64,000 nt of DNA from Camillea tinctor (lineage: Eukaryota > Ascomycota > Sordariomycetes > Xylariales > Xylariaceae), in NCBI GenBank assembly GCA_022578605.1, contig MU394101.1, forward strand, positions 245,410 to 309,409, written 5' to 3'. This document shows, in pieces, positions 23,399-34,379 of the stretch. Under the pieces are notes generated by a model, which saw only the letters and a program-made list of their open reading frames with translations, was not told where the DNA came from and searched no databases. Within the stretch, counting starts at the first letter, position 1, and every line of letters begins with the position of its first letter. Position numbers and translations under genes: made by a program.

Positions 23399-26341
23399 CT
23401 ATACTCCCCTAGCTTCCATTGCCTTTATTAGAATCTGCGCAAACCTCACAACGTGTTGAGGGCCGATCATGGTGTAATGCTCGCCTTGCACGGCATGGAA
23501 CCTGGGCGGTTCGCGTACGAAATCAGCCCAATGGCTTAAGTACTCATGTCGCCAGACCTCACGGGACTTCGCCACCGCTTTCAGTGGCACGGCATAGAAA
23601 ACGTCAATATTATCCACCTGGCCAGACGGGTCATAGTCGCTCGCCATGTGCTGGAGGCCAAACGCGACATCGACCCAGCGTTCCAGGGCATCCGACTCCA
23701 GCCCCAGCTCCTTCCAACGCGATTTATGCGCTATGTTCAAAACCCTTCTCACAGCCTCAGCGCGTGGCACCGCGCGGAAGGCCAGGTCAACCTCGAGCGT
23801 GTCTGACATGTCCTCGGTTATAAGCCCCAGAAAATGACTCAAATGTAGCAGACACACATTCCAATTCAGCAGGCGGATGCGTTGTTTGATGTGCGGCGGG
23901 AGGTTGAACGAGCCGAGGAAGCGCACCTCCTCACCGCCGGCTTCCAGCCTCTTCGCCGTCTCGAACGCCAGCATTGTGCCGTAGCTGTAGCCTGCTAGCG
24001 CGTAGGGCCCGCGCGGCTGGCGCCGGCGGATCGCCGCCGTATAGGTGTCGACAGTCTGCTGGATGCTATCGAAGCACGGTTGGTTGGGCTCGAAGCCGGC
24101 TGCGCGCAGCGCGAACACGGGCCGGTCGTCTGCGGCCAGGCATTGGGCTAGCCCGACGAAGACCAGAACCTCACCGACGCCGGGGTGGATCAGCCAGAGT
24201 GGCGTCTTGGAGCCCCTGGCGCGAAAGACAACGACGGGATCGTAGCTGTCAATGGATGCTTGCTGGTAGGTGTCCGCCTTGGAATGCTGCGGTTCGACAT
24301 CGAGTTCAGCGGCTAGCGCTCGGATGGTGGGGTTCTTCATGATTTGCATGACGGATAGGTTTATTACTAGACGCTTCTCGATATAGTACTTGAGCCTGAT
24401 GACATGCATTGATGTAAATCCGATGTCAAACAGAGACGTTTCAACGTGGATACTAAGGACCTCCGGAGTTAGACCCAGGGTCTCGGCGACATCTCCGAGT
24501 AGGTGGGCTTCAGTCTCAGTTATCTGCGTTGACTCGTCCTTGTACGATTGCTCTGCTGCGTTGGACGTGCGTAGTACCAACTGCTCGTGAAGCTCGAGGT
24601 CCACCGTAAATGCCCCCTCCTCAAACAAGCGCGCCATCTTGGGGCGCGATATTTTCCCCAGAGTAGACATTGGGATCAGCGGTAGCGACTCTTCTCGGAG
24701 GGCAAACACCAGTGGATGAGTTGCCGTGCGTAGCAGACATGCCTGCATCACCAGACAGGCAATATCAAGCATTTCCTCATCCCGCGCCGGGAAGACCTTA
24801 GGGATGTATGCAACCGTCACCTGCTCAGTATGTAAAGCCATAGAAGGGAAGACAACCAGTCGCGCGACGCGGTCACCTAACACATGCTCAATAGCCGTTT
24901 GGACGTCAGCGGCGATGATTTTAACGCCATTGATATTGATAATGTCTTTAGCACGCCCTACAAGACTAAGGTTACCATTTGAATCGATGATTGCCCGATC
25001 GCCGGTCCGAAACCAATGGTCAGGGGTAAAGGCGTCGCTTGTCGCGGCCTGATTGCGATAATAGCTCTTGAAAACAACCGGCCCACGAACTTCAAGGTCG
25101 CCGGGTTCGTCGGGCGCAGCGAGGCCCCCGGTATCTCCCGGAGTAGTAACACGCATTGCTATACCAGTCATACATTTCCCTACCGACGCCACTGTATGGC
25201 CACGAGAGATGTCGTACTCGGGGCAGTTGGTATTGAAAATAGCCCCGGCACACGTCTCCGTCATTCCGAAGCCAGGAACAATCACGTCGCGCGGAGCTCC
25301 ATACTTCGAGAGCAAGGCTGATGCTGCTAGATAGGTTTCCATATCATTTGCCTCGCCGCCAGATGCCACCAAGACCAGACCCGAAAGATCCCATACGGGG
25401 GTTATCCGAAGTGACTCGACAGCGGGGACAAGCTTCGCGAGAAAGAAGTTCGGGGCGAACGTGCGAGATACGCGGTGTCGGCTGAGCAAATCCAGGAAGG
25501 TCTCGGGAGACGGCACGACTTTGGCAGCACTCACATGGACCTGGTCGACGCCAAGCCATAGTGCCTGGAGATGGATTTCGATCAGGCTGGCGACGTGGTC
25601 CAGGCCGATCCAGTTCAGAAAAGGCTGGTCTTGGGGGAGAACGCGTATCGCAGACTTGCCGGAAATCGCGTTCAGGACTTGTTTATGTGTGAACGAGACA
25701 GCCTTAGCATTTCCCGTACTGCCGGATGTCAACATGAGCATTAGCAAGTCCTCATTTCCGCTACCGTTCATTTCGTTAGGTTTCATTCTGCGTGACGTAG
25801 GATCTCCATTCTGGATATTCTGTGGTTGGCTGTCCCCGGCTTTTTTGAAGGCACAAATGTCACCGTTCATCTTAGAACTCTTGGCATGACGAGATTCCCG
25901 TTTAGATTCATCGAGCAGACTTTCGGCTGGATATAGATAGACATCTAGGCTGTCGCCGAATAGTGGCAGAGATTTGGAGTTGGTGAAACAAATGGGCGAC
26001 TCCAAAAGTGCCGATAAGGCTCGAATATGCCTATGGCGATCATCCTCAATGTTGCTGAAGGGAGGTGACAGAATTGGTAGGCCACCTGCGAACAGAACGG
26101 ACCAGAACCATAGGATTACATCCCAATGGTCGTCAAAGTGTAGCAGCACAGGACGACTAGCCTCGAACCGTTTGAGAGATCGAATGGTACGACTGATTCG
26201 CTTTGCCTCCTTATACAAGTCAGTGTAACTGACTTTCATAGGGCTGCAGATATTGCCTAAAGAGTAGAATAGTAGATGTCCAGGGCTACCAGACTGTGCC
26301 CTCTCATTGAGAACCTCTTGAAGAGTTTGCCATTTAGCCAT
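23399..26341 (-). CDS. NRPS-like A-T-TE synthetase (arylpyruvate-dimerising type)
   Basis: A single exon encodes 980 aa. I chose ATG 26341 (MAKWQTLQEV) because the frame upstream opens only with GTG. The adenylation domain spans roughly residues 1-590: A3 LMLTSGSTGNAKAV (about 205), substrate-pocket region NWIGLDHVASLIEIH (about 243), A5 GFGMTETCAG (about 360), A7 WFRTGDR (about 445), GRAKDIININGVKI, and A10 Lys in STLGKISRPK (about 563). The carrier domain has Ser about 644 in GFTSMHVI. The thioesterase (about 715-980) has LIHPGVGEVLVF, nucleophile Ser about 786 in AGYSYGTMLAFE, and His about 955 in GEHYTMI. There is no condensation domain. Enzymes of this architecture (TdiA, AtrA, BtyA, MicA, PgnA) activate and dimerise aryl-alpha-keto acids. 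Which acid and which ring closure occur here cannot be read safely. It is the core enzyme of the cluster. Confidence 0.95.
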   Translation of the reverse strand: MAKWQTLQEVLNERAQSGSPGHLLFYSLGNICSPMKVSYTDLYKEAKRISRTIRSLKRFEASRPVLLHFDDHWDVILWFWSVLFAGGLPILSPPFSNIEDDRHRHIRALSALLESPICFTNSKSLPLFGDSLDVYLYPAESLLDESKRESRHAKSSKMNGDICAFKKAGDSQPQNIQNGDPTSRRMKPNEMNGSGNEDLLMLMLTSGSTGNAKAVSFTHKQVLNAISGKSAIRVLPQDQPFLNWIGLDHVASLIEIHLQALWLGVDQVHVSAAKVVPSPETFLDLLSRHRVSRTFAPNFFLAKLVPAVESLRITPVWDLSGLVLVASGGEANDMETYLAASALLSKYGAPRDVIVPGFGMTETCAGAIFNTNCPEYDISRGHTVASVGKCMTGIAMRVTTPGDTGGLAAPDEPGDLEVRGPVVFKSYYRNQAATSDAFTPDHWFRTGDRAIIDSNGNLSLVGRAKDIININGVKIIAADVQTAIEHVLGDRVARLVVFPSMALHTEQVTVAYIPKVFPARDEEMLDIACLVMQACLLRTATHPLVFALREESLPLIPMSTLGKISRPKMARLFEEGAFTVDLELHEQLVLRTSNAAEQSYKDESTQITETEAHLLGDVAETLGLTPEVLSIHVETSLFDIGFTSMHVIRLKYYIEKRLVINLSVMQIMKNPTIRALAAELDVEPQHSKADTYQQASIDSYDPVVVFRARGSKTPLWLIHPGVGEVLVFVGLAQCLAADDRPVFALRAAGFEPNQPCFDSIQQTVDTYTAAIRRRQPRGPYALAGYSYGTMLAFETAKRLEAGGEEVRFLGSFNLPPHIKQRIRLLNWNVCLLHLSHFLGLITEDMSDTLEVDLAFRAVPRAEAVRRVLNIAHKSRWKELGLESDALERWVDVAFGLQHMASDYDPSGQVDNIDVFYAVPLKAVAKSREVWRHEYLSHWADFVREPPRFHAVQGEHYTMIGPQHVVRFAQILIKAMEARGV

Positions 26342-27494
26342 GATACAGATTTCACGAATGTAGTAGAAGGTATGCACTGATGTGAACGGTATTAATGTCT
26401 TCTATATCCATCAGTAAATATTAAGGTCTACTAGTCAACCCCAACTAAAGTGAGGCGCATCGTATTACTTTTCTAGCTAATTGTGATAGAGTCCTATCCC
26501 TCGAACCTACGCGCCAGGTTTGCGTTACTGAAAGCTAGCTGTTAGATCCTTCAATACTGGTCGGTTGCCCCAGACGAGGCTCATCTCGATCGATATCGCT
26601 GCATACAGAATGTATGTAGGTCGACCAGGTTCAATACTTTGCTATCATGTGTTACCAGAGTACCATCGCTTATGAAGTTGTGCAAAAGCCCGCAACAGTT
26701 CTTAGGTAAGATGTTATAAGGACTTGTAAATTCGTGTTGACTTCTACTGTCGTATAAGCTACCTCGTGCTACTTCGTACATGCTATGTTGACGGTTTCAC
26801 CGGTTCGCTATGTATACCCGTTGTGGATCTTTGTTGGTTTACCAAAAGTAGAATAATCTCTGCGTTATTCTGCATATTTCATCCCACCTGCATGATCCAT
26901 TCTGTTACGTCCCAGTCAAGGGGGTAACTATATAAATACAGAATTAAGCCACAATGACCACTCGGTCATTGTGATAACTTTTTGTCTCATGGTACAACGG
27001 GGTTGCTGAACAACCAGTTGTAACACATTCATGCGATAGCAGAGAGCAGAGTTGCATTTTCCTGCTGTGTATTTCTCGTCAATTCCCGGTTGGCCTATGC
27101 CTTTCACCGAAAGCGATGTAATCCAATCTAGGATTATGTCTTAAAATCGCCCCATGTGGTTGATGTTGGTAAGATCGAGAGAACTTCGCAGAATGATACT
27201 TGTGATTAAAGTACTCAAAGTTGCTGATACATCCCTTAGATAGATATTCTAATATTGGTGATAACCCAACCGCCGCTCATCACAGCCTTGCTTCCACAGT
27301 GTAGAAAAGTACCTATGTAGACATTTAGAGATCTCAAGCTACTAGATTTAAAGGGTTAAAATGTTGCTTGTGGCTGATATAAATCCTAGAAATTCAAGGT
27401 TCTGATCCTTGCCAACAACACATGTAGATTGCAGATACGTGCACGTTTCATTGTATCATCAAATACTTTGCTCACCTTCCATCCGTCTAAGAAC
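26342..27494. promoter_or_regulatory. Bidirectional promoter region, synthetase / OMT-1, with LTR insertion
   Basis: This is the 1.15-kb spacer between the divergently transcribed synthetase and OMT-1. It contains the solo LTR at 26903-27025. No other gene is seen. No regulator site can be assigned with confidence. Confidence 0.5.
26903..27025 (+). mobile_element. Solo LTR (123 bp), copy 2
   Basis: The element runs TGTTACGTCCC...CCAGTTGTAACA and is flanked by a perfect 5-bp duplication, CATTC (26898-26902 and 27026-27030). It contains the inverted repeat CAATGACC-actc-GGTCATTG. It has the same orientation as copy 1 but a different target duplication, so the two insertions were independent. 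It sits between the synthetase and OMT-1 starts. Confidence 0.88.
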
Positions 27495-28993
27495 ATGGCC
27501 TCCAAGGAGTCTCTATCGCGAATTGTACAACTTGCAAATACGATTGGCACCTCAGTGAGAAAAATAGAAGAAACCCTGTCTGCCAAAGGCATATCGTCGC
27601 CTAGATTTGACGAAGATGCCTCCTTCAACATCCCTCTCGAGCTCACTACTGACCATGACGCCGTGCTTGACGCTACTGCAGAGCTCCACGATCTGCTCCT
27701 AGAGCCTTTAAACCTGATCCATAGGCATGGTGGGGTAAGTACACTCGTCTGAGCCTTGAATCCGGTAGCTGATTGTTATGGTTTGCAAGCACAACAATTC
27801 GTTATGCCTGCAAGCTATTGCCGAATTCAAAATTGCGGATTTGGTCCCGGAGAATGGCCAAGCATCATTCGATGATATTGCCAGTCAAACTCCAATGACG
27901 AGTGAGATGATGGCTCGCCTTCTCCGACATGCAATGACTATGCGTATCTTTCGCGAGCCTGAGGCGGGGATGGTAGCGCACACTGCCGCTTCCAGGATAC
28001 TAGGCCGTTCGCCAGCCAATGACTGGTTACAAGCTGGTACAAAGTAAATGTGGCCGGCAGCTACCAAGGTCAGTAGGGCCTCATTTCTCTTAATCCCATC
28101 TCGTCCACGCTACTGATCGTCTCACGTGCTAGATGGTGGAGGCTCTTAAGAAGTGGCCAGAATCCCAGGAACCCAATGAGACGGTAAGGTCCCCGACTTC
28201 TTCGGGCAAGAATAAAGTCACTCAGTGCTCATACATAGGGTTACGCATTGTCGAACAACGGCTCGGAGACCATCTACGATATCTTTGCTAAAGATGCCGA
28301 GCGGGCTTCCCAATGGGCAAGAGGGATGCAGGTCTTCTCCCAGAGGCCCCAGTTCAGTCTGTCTTATGTCACTAACTATTATGACTGGGCCTCTTTGGGC
28401 CAAGCTCAAGTCGTCGATATTGGAGGTTCCCGAGGGCACATCTCCTTGGCTCTAGCGAGGCAGTTCGATAACCTCAGCTTGATCGTCCAAGACATGGAGA
28501 AAATGGTTGAGAATGCCACTGTTCCAGAAGAGTTACAAGAGAGGATGAGATTTATGGCTCACGATCTCTTCGCCCCGCAACCTGTTCAGGGGGCCGACGT
28601 CTACTTCTTGCGCTGGGTCCTGCACAACTGGTCCGATAAGTACTGCATCTTGATCTTGCGGGCCCTGGTCCCGGCGCTTAAGTGTGGAGCCAAGATTATA
28701 ATCCAGGAGACTCTTATGCCAGAGCCCGGCACAGTAGCGATGTGGAAGGAGAAGAATCTAAGGTCTGTGATAAATGATCCAGTGTTTTAATGAACATGTG
28801 CTGACAAGTAGGGTTCTACAGGGCGACTGATCTGAACATGGCTGCCGCTTTCAACTCCAAGGAGAGAACAGTGGTCGAGTTTAGATCTCTGCTTGAAAAG
28901 AGTGACCCAGGGTTTGTGCTCCAGCAAATTATCGAACCCGCGGGGTCGGCACTTGGGATGCTGGAATTCGTGTGGGAGAAGGTTACGAATTAG
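27495..28993 (+). pseudogene. O-methyltransferase OMT-1 with in-frame stop (COMT-like)
   Basis: This belongs to the fungal SAM-dependent O-methyltransferase family (PF00891 type with an N-terminal dimerisation domain). Five exons can be set (27495-27734, 27790-28068, 28133-28183, 28239-28762, 28822-28993; 422 codons), with the same introns as OMT-3. The frame is interrupted by TAA at 28045-28047, between GTK and MWPAATK, where OMT-3 has KDTWPATTR. No canonical splice choice I could find removes it and keeps frame. The rest looks functional: SAM motif VDIGGSRGHISLALA, VQDMEKMVE, and the catalytic-His motif LRWVLHNWSDKY. It is either a recent pseudogene, a sequencing error, or read-through. A truncated product of 165 aa would lack the catalytic domain. 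Confidence 0.85.
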
Positions 28994-29719
28994 AAAAGAT
29001 CCACGTCGGTCTTCGCATGGCGACGTCGAAACCACAAAAGTCAGGAGTAAGCTGCTAGATACTGATTGGCTAGGTTGAGTGGTTATAGCTGAATGAAATG
29101 GATGTGAAAAAAGTGGTTTGCGACTGCGCATCACTGTACAAATAATGTTTCTCATGATATCAAGAGTTTCATAAGTATCTAGCAGAGACACTTTCTTTAA
29201 AAGCACATTCATATTACAACCTACCCAACCTAGAGCGACTTAAAAAAAGGGGGGGGGGGGATAAAAGAGGTTTCTAGAATTGGTCTAATGACGGGCTCCC
29301 TTGGAATAAAACCTTCAATATGATCATCAGCGTGGTGACCAAAACGATCTCAGTAATCTGGCGTAACCTAGATCACCTAGATCAATCAGCTTAACACAAT
29401 TTGATAACCCTCAGAGGGAGGAATAGGCAAGGTGTATGACGATTAAATTTCCTCACATAAAATAATCTGATTTCTCGATGTCAATATAAGACCACAGTCA
29501 GTCTTTGGAAATTACAATGAGGGGACCTTGAATCCCCTCTTGCCTACATTATATAACCGACATACTAATTCCCAACCACGATTACTGTTACCCGAAAACC
29601 AAGACCATTGGTACATACTACTTCTTCTAGTCGGACTCGCGGGATTAAGGACAGTTTCGTCACAGATTTTATTTGAGATACTATAATGAGCCTGGAATAC
29701 ATGACAATCTCCCCACTAT
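28994..29719. other. Convergent intergenic spacer
   Basis: This is the space between the OMT-1 and OMT-2 3' ends. A G10 run (about 29250-29260) is the only notable feature. No gene is seen. Confidence 0.5.
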
Positions 29720-31112
29720 CTAGATGCTAGGTGTCTTGGTCCGCGGCAAACGTACGTCCATAACACTCTCATAACTCAGACCGGAGTATATATACGTACG
29801 TACAAGCTCGAGACCCACGTCTTCGAACGTCTCACGCCACTGCGCCTCGGTACGCTCCATGCTGGCGAACGCCGAGAGCATAGTCATGTCGATGGACGCA
29901 GCAGTGTAGCTGACGCCAGCTTCCGGGAATACCATCTCATCTACAAGCAACACTGACTCGGGTCCCATAGCGGCCTTGACGTTCTCGAGCAGCCGCCGCA
30001 CCTTCGGCGGAGGGTGATTGTGTAGCACAGCACGCATATAGTAAAATTTTGCACCTGCGGGTGAGACAAATTAGGTTAGTGAGAGACGTCTTGAGGGGTA
30101 GGAGGAGGAGAAACCTCCTGGTACTCACCAAGAACGGGCTGTGGCTCGAATATATCGTGCGTCATCTTCTCGACTCCAGGTGTAGGGAGTGCCTGTGCCA
30201 CCGAGTGCGACAAGTCCTGCAGCACGACGCGACCCTGCAATGTGGGATATTTCTCCTTGAACTGCGCGCATTGGTGACCAATACTACCACCGATGTCGAC
30301 AAAGAGGCCTTTTTGGGCAGGCCAGTCGGCTACGGCCTCTGTAGCCACGGGGTATATAGATAGCCAGGTGGCATCGGGCTTCCGGCGCAAGGACATGTAG
30401 GCGTTGAAATGGGCCAAATGTGTAGGATTGTTGGCGAACCAAGCGTACGAGCCCATAGACGTATGGAATGCCGCCTGGAAAGCAGTGTTGGTCTCATCGA
30501 CTGGGTTATTATAGCCATTATCTTTCAAGTAGCTAGGGAGAGACTGGTACTGCGGTGCAGCAGTGCCAAAGCTTGAGATATGTTAGTGGAGGGACAGCAT
30601 AGTCACTGGGAGTAGACGTACTAGTGAGACAGACCGGCCTCGACTACGCTCTCCGTGAGGTTGCGAGTCACATGGTTAGCAGTATACTGATCTTTGTCGT
30701 TCTCGTTAACTGCGCCGATAGCAGCGAGGAATCTCAGAACGCGGGCTATTCTAAAGTTAAGTCTCAAATACAGACGATGGGGAGTACCAAAACTCACTCA
30801 TTAATTGAGGTTCTGCTCCTGTTTTCTGTGAGAGATGATGGACAGTTAGTGGCACAGCTGACTCGGCTAAGTGCCTAAACAATCTGAGATCGATGCCGAC
30901 TTGGACTATAGCAGCTTGGAGGTTCTAGATGCCAGTCAGCTCTTGTCTGATGCCAGAATGGAAGTGAACCAGACCATATGTCCATATCTATGGATGGTGT
31001 CATGAGGACTCTCTAGGGAGAATGCCAGGTTTTGGAGAGCTACCATCACCTTACGACGACTTTCTTCACTCTCCGCTGCTAGTGCTTTGACATGGTTCAG
31101 AGCTGCTTCCAT
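29720..31112 (-). CDS. SAM-dependent O-methyltransferase OMT-2
   Basis: Five exons (31112-30975, 30924-30798, 30745-30622, 30571-30129, 30054-29720) give about 388 aa. Order: N-terminal helix with LESPHDTIHRYG, dimerisation/winged-helix part (VQVGIDLRLFRHLAES, HHLSQKTGAEPQLMTRVLRF), then the Rossmann methyltransferase with SAM motif LFVDIGGSIGHQCAQF, LQDLSHSV, THDIFEPQPV, and the catalytic His motif MRAVLHNHPPPKV. The C-terminus ends VMDVRLPRTKTPSI. The intron pattern differs from OMT-1/OMT-3, so it belongs to a different OMT subgroup, closer to the relic at 38419. It is the only cluster methyltransferase here that is both unbroken and has the catalytic His. It probably methylates a phenolic or enolic hydroxyl of the synthetase product. 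Confidence 0.93.
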
Positions 31113-31854
31113 TTTGGGTTGACGTCCAAAATCTGCTAGAAGCGTCAAAGTTTGAATTTGCTTAGTCCTTTGGAAGAACAAAATGCGCGATACTTTTATT
31201 CGCGAGAGACGTCAACCTTTGCTAAGCCTAGTATATCATTTTGCTTAGTAAATCATATATGAAGTCCTCTCTTCTGTCTTGTCGGAAACATGGTATATTT
31301 GCATATGATTTCCTGACCCTATATAAGGATGTACATGTCCCAGAGGTAACTCCAACTGTCCTGTCGATCCACAGCATGTGGAGATATGCAACATCTTAGA
31401 CATACGTTGACTAACACATTGCTTCATTAGTTGTTGGTAGTCTGCCCAGTATGTTGCAAGACTACGGAAGGATGTTGAAAGCATTAGACATCTGACGCAG
31501 CAATCAATATTACAACCAGGTTATGAGGCTGAGGTAGCTTTGGGGGCTGTTCTCATTCACCATGATGTGACCCAACAATCCCAAGCACCCGGAGCACCAC
31601 CGAGACTTTCTGAATACGACTGTTGCATTTCTCTACAGGTTTCCTGTCACTGCTAGATGCACGCCCTCTTTGCTATAACATCTATTTGTTCGAGGGCGCT
31701 TCATGCGTTGACCAGACGTACGGTGTTAGTCAAGGCGACAATAAACTTAGAAATTACTTTCATAAGAAACTAAGCAAAACACTACAAACGGTTGGCACTT
31801 TTTATCTAACCAAAAAACACACATTTGAATGGTGATGTTAGCGTCTCTCCCAAT
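31113..31854. promoter_or_regulatory. Shared divergent promoter region, OMT-2 / P450-1
   Basis: A 742-bp spacer separates the two divergent start codons. I see no gene in it and no regulator site that I can name. Confidence 0.5.
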
Positions 31855-33498
31855 ATGTCCTGGATGCACCATCTTCTCTACTTGATCATAGCGAGCTTCG
31901 GCTTCATCTTTGTCCAGTTGCTCCGACTCAAATTCTCACCGAGGGGAGCAGTATGGGCTAAGCTGGACGCCGTTGGTGCTACACCTGGGGACTGTCTACC
32001 CTCGTTCGCCCGTGATGTCTTATCGTCTATCGTGTTGACACGAAAGTTCGCTAATGAGGGCTACCGCAAGTTCAACAAGGCATTGGACCGGCCGTATGCA
32101 CTACCCACGCCGTGGGTGCGCGGCAGCTCGGTGATGGTGCTGCCGCCGTCGCAAATACCGCTCCTTGCCCGTCTAGACAAGACAGGTGATAGCGAATGGA
32201 CCAACCTGCGTGGTTTAGTCGAAACCACTCAGCTGCCCTATATTATCGATGATGCTAATATCTACCAAAATGTGCTGCATTTTGATATTGTGCGTCAGAA
32301 GATGGCTCATAGAGACATGAGCCGCCTAGCGCCCGTGACGGCAGATGAGATCGACCATTCCTTCCGCGACATCTGGGGGACCGATGTCGAGTGGAGAACC
32401 ATCAATGGCTGGGAGGCCTGTGGCCGGATCATATCACGCGCCGCACAGCGCATCCTCATTGGGCTACCCCTGAGCCGCGATGAGACAATGCTGGAAACAT
32501 CACGGCACTACGCAAATTCCCTCCTGGTCGGTGGCGCCATCATAAACTGCTTCCCGCCGTCCATACGGTGGTTGGTGGCGCCGCTGATCGCCGTGCGTGC
32601 CCGGTACTTCCAAGCACGCTATGTCAAAATGCTCCTACCTCTGGTGCAAGAGCGCATCAGTCAATGGGAGGCAGGCAAAGACGGAGGCCCAGTACGTACA
32701 CTGACTCCCAAGCATTATCGTTCCTTTTCCGTAGTTAGTACTGATCACTCGTCTCTTTCCGTCGTGCTTTAGGATGACTTTCTGCAATGGATGATCGCAA
32801 TATGTGCTCGGGACCCTGAGCAGCTCAACGCCACCCGCATTGCGCTGCGCTTGGCTAGCCTGCTCACGCCTCTGATATTCGCCATCTGCTATGTGTTCGC
32901 GCACTGCGTGCTCGGCATTCACGGCAGCGCGGACCGTGCAGACATCCTCGCGGGCCTTGAGGAGGAATGCGCGCGCGTCTCCGCTCAGCATGGCGGTCTC
33001 GCTACCAGCGCTTCTACCGACGCCCTACGCCGCGTAGACTCTGTCTTGCGCGAGTCGATGCGCGTGTCAGACGTGTCGGTCACTAACATATTCCGCGACG
33101 TCGTGGCCGGGGAGGTGGACGTAGGCCACGGGTTGCGCGTGGGGCCCGGCGTGCGCATGGTGTTTCCCACGCAGGACATACACTTGGACCCGGACAACTA
33201 CGTAGACCCGGAGCGGTTCGACGCGTTCCGCTTCTCCCGGTCCTTTGAGAATGGTGATCGCAGAGGAGGGGAACAGGAGTTCATTACGACAGCGACACCG
33301 TCATTTATGCCCTTCGGCTACGGGAGGCACGTGTGTCCCGGCAGATGGTTCGCGGCACAATCGATGAAGCAGACCCTGGCCTATCTTGTGCTCAACTATG
33401 ACGTCGAGCTGGTAGGGCCGCCAAGCAAGAGGAAGGCTCTGCTAAACATGATGGTGCCTCCTGTAGACACACAAATCAGAATACGGCAAAAGGTGTGA
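31855..33498 (+). CDS. Cytochrome P450 monooxygenase P450-1
   Basis: Exons 31855-32691 and 32773-33498 give about 520 aa. I chose ATG 31855 (MSWMHHLLYL) because the upstream frame opens with TTG. An N-terminal membrane anchor lies near residues 5-25. The ExxR motif is LRESMRVSD, the PERF-like motif is DPERFDAFRF, and the haem loop is PFGYGRHVCPGRWFA with the Cys ligand near residue 460. The I-helix region (CYVFAHCVLGIHGSADRADI) lacks the usual AGxxT or IHTT signature and looks about ten residues short before the J helix, unlike most family members. It shares a promoter region with OMT-2, suggesting joint regulation and oxidation of the cluster scaffold. The specific reaction is unknown. Confidence 0.92.
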
Positions 33499-33713
33499 GA
33501 TGAGGATAATTGGGGTTTGTTCAACTTCACGTTTCAGTCACAAGTGATTATGATGTCTGTAATACAGAACTCTACTGCCTTAAAAATTATCTTTGAGATA
33601 TCACTATATGAAAATAGTACAAGTTTTACTGTGAATATAAGTATCTGAATTTCATCTGATCTACGTAAACTAGGACAGAATGCTTGATACCGTGTCCCTT
33701 AGGTTAGTACTAT

Positions 33714-34372
33714 CTAATGATAAGTCCGTTTCACCGCCTCCTTCTCGCGCTCCAGAAACTCCTTGAAGGACGTCAATGGCGTAATAGACCTGAGCTCGTC
33801 CATGTTGACGTAGTCTGATGCGGTGCGCAGCACTTTATGTGAGTTTGAGAAACCGCTCATGTTAGCCTGGGCCTCGATTTCCTCATCCGTCATAAAAATG
33901 GCTCGAATCGAGCCTGGCTGGCCCGCCGCTTCGGCAAGCAGGTCCAGCATGTCTTGGATGCCCATCTGTTCGCTCGCCAGCCCGATAGCGCGGCCGTGAA
34001 ATGCTCCGGGATCCTGGAACGCGGCCACAGCAAATTTGGCGATGTCGACATGGTCGATGATGGGTAGCTGGGTATCAGGCGTCATGGACGTAGTCCAGCT
34101 GCGCTTGTCGCGGACTTCAGCGTAGCGACTCACCTTGGGCTCGAGGAAGTTGGCCATGTAAAAGGTCGGCCGCAGAAAGGTGAAGTGCTCGAACCCGCGG
34201 TCTTCGACCGCTGTCTCGAGCGACTTCTTGTTGATCATATGCTTTTCCATGAAAGACCCAGGATAGACTCTCACGTTTACATCGAGCTGCGAGACGCCGA
34301 GCGTGGTAGAGGCCACAACCTCCTTCACGCCCGCCTCCTTGGCGATATCCAGGATAGTTTGACACTGGCAAT
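33714..34372 (-). pseudogene. NmrA-like NAD(P)-binding protein, 5'-truncated
   Basis: The C-terminal two thirds of an NmrA/HSCARG-like atypical short-chain dehydrogenase are present: DIAKEAGVKEVVASTTLG, FLRPTFYMANFLEP, LPIIDHVDIAKFAVAAFQDP, and a normal-looking C-terminus. The N-terminal Rossmann glycine motif (GATGxxG) is absent, because upstream sequence turns abruptly into the 5' half of a Pth11-like gene. A splice-acceptor-like CCATTGCCAG sits at the edge, so the NmrA part probably began at an exon boundary. Such proteins sense or use NADP(H). Without the nucleotide-binding start it is probably non-functional unless expressed as a fusion. Confidence 0.8.
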
Positions 34373-34379
34373 GGTGAGC

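Noticed and set aside
20927..27025. The LTR pair as the two ends of one composite retrotransposon that captured the synthetase and aminotransferase
   Set aside because: Each LTR has its own, different 5-bp target duplication (GTATT and CATTC). A single insertion would have one duplication at the outer ends only.
31245..31484. 79-aa open frame in the OMT-2 / P450-1 promoter
   Set aside because: It has no similarity to the OMTs or other families and lies inside a divergent promoter. Probably a chance frame.
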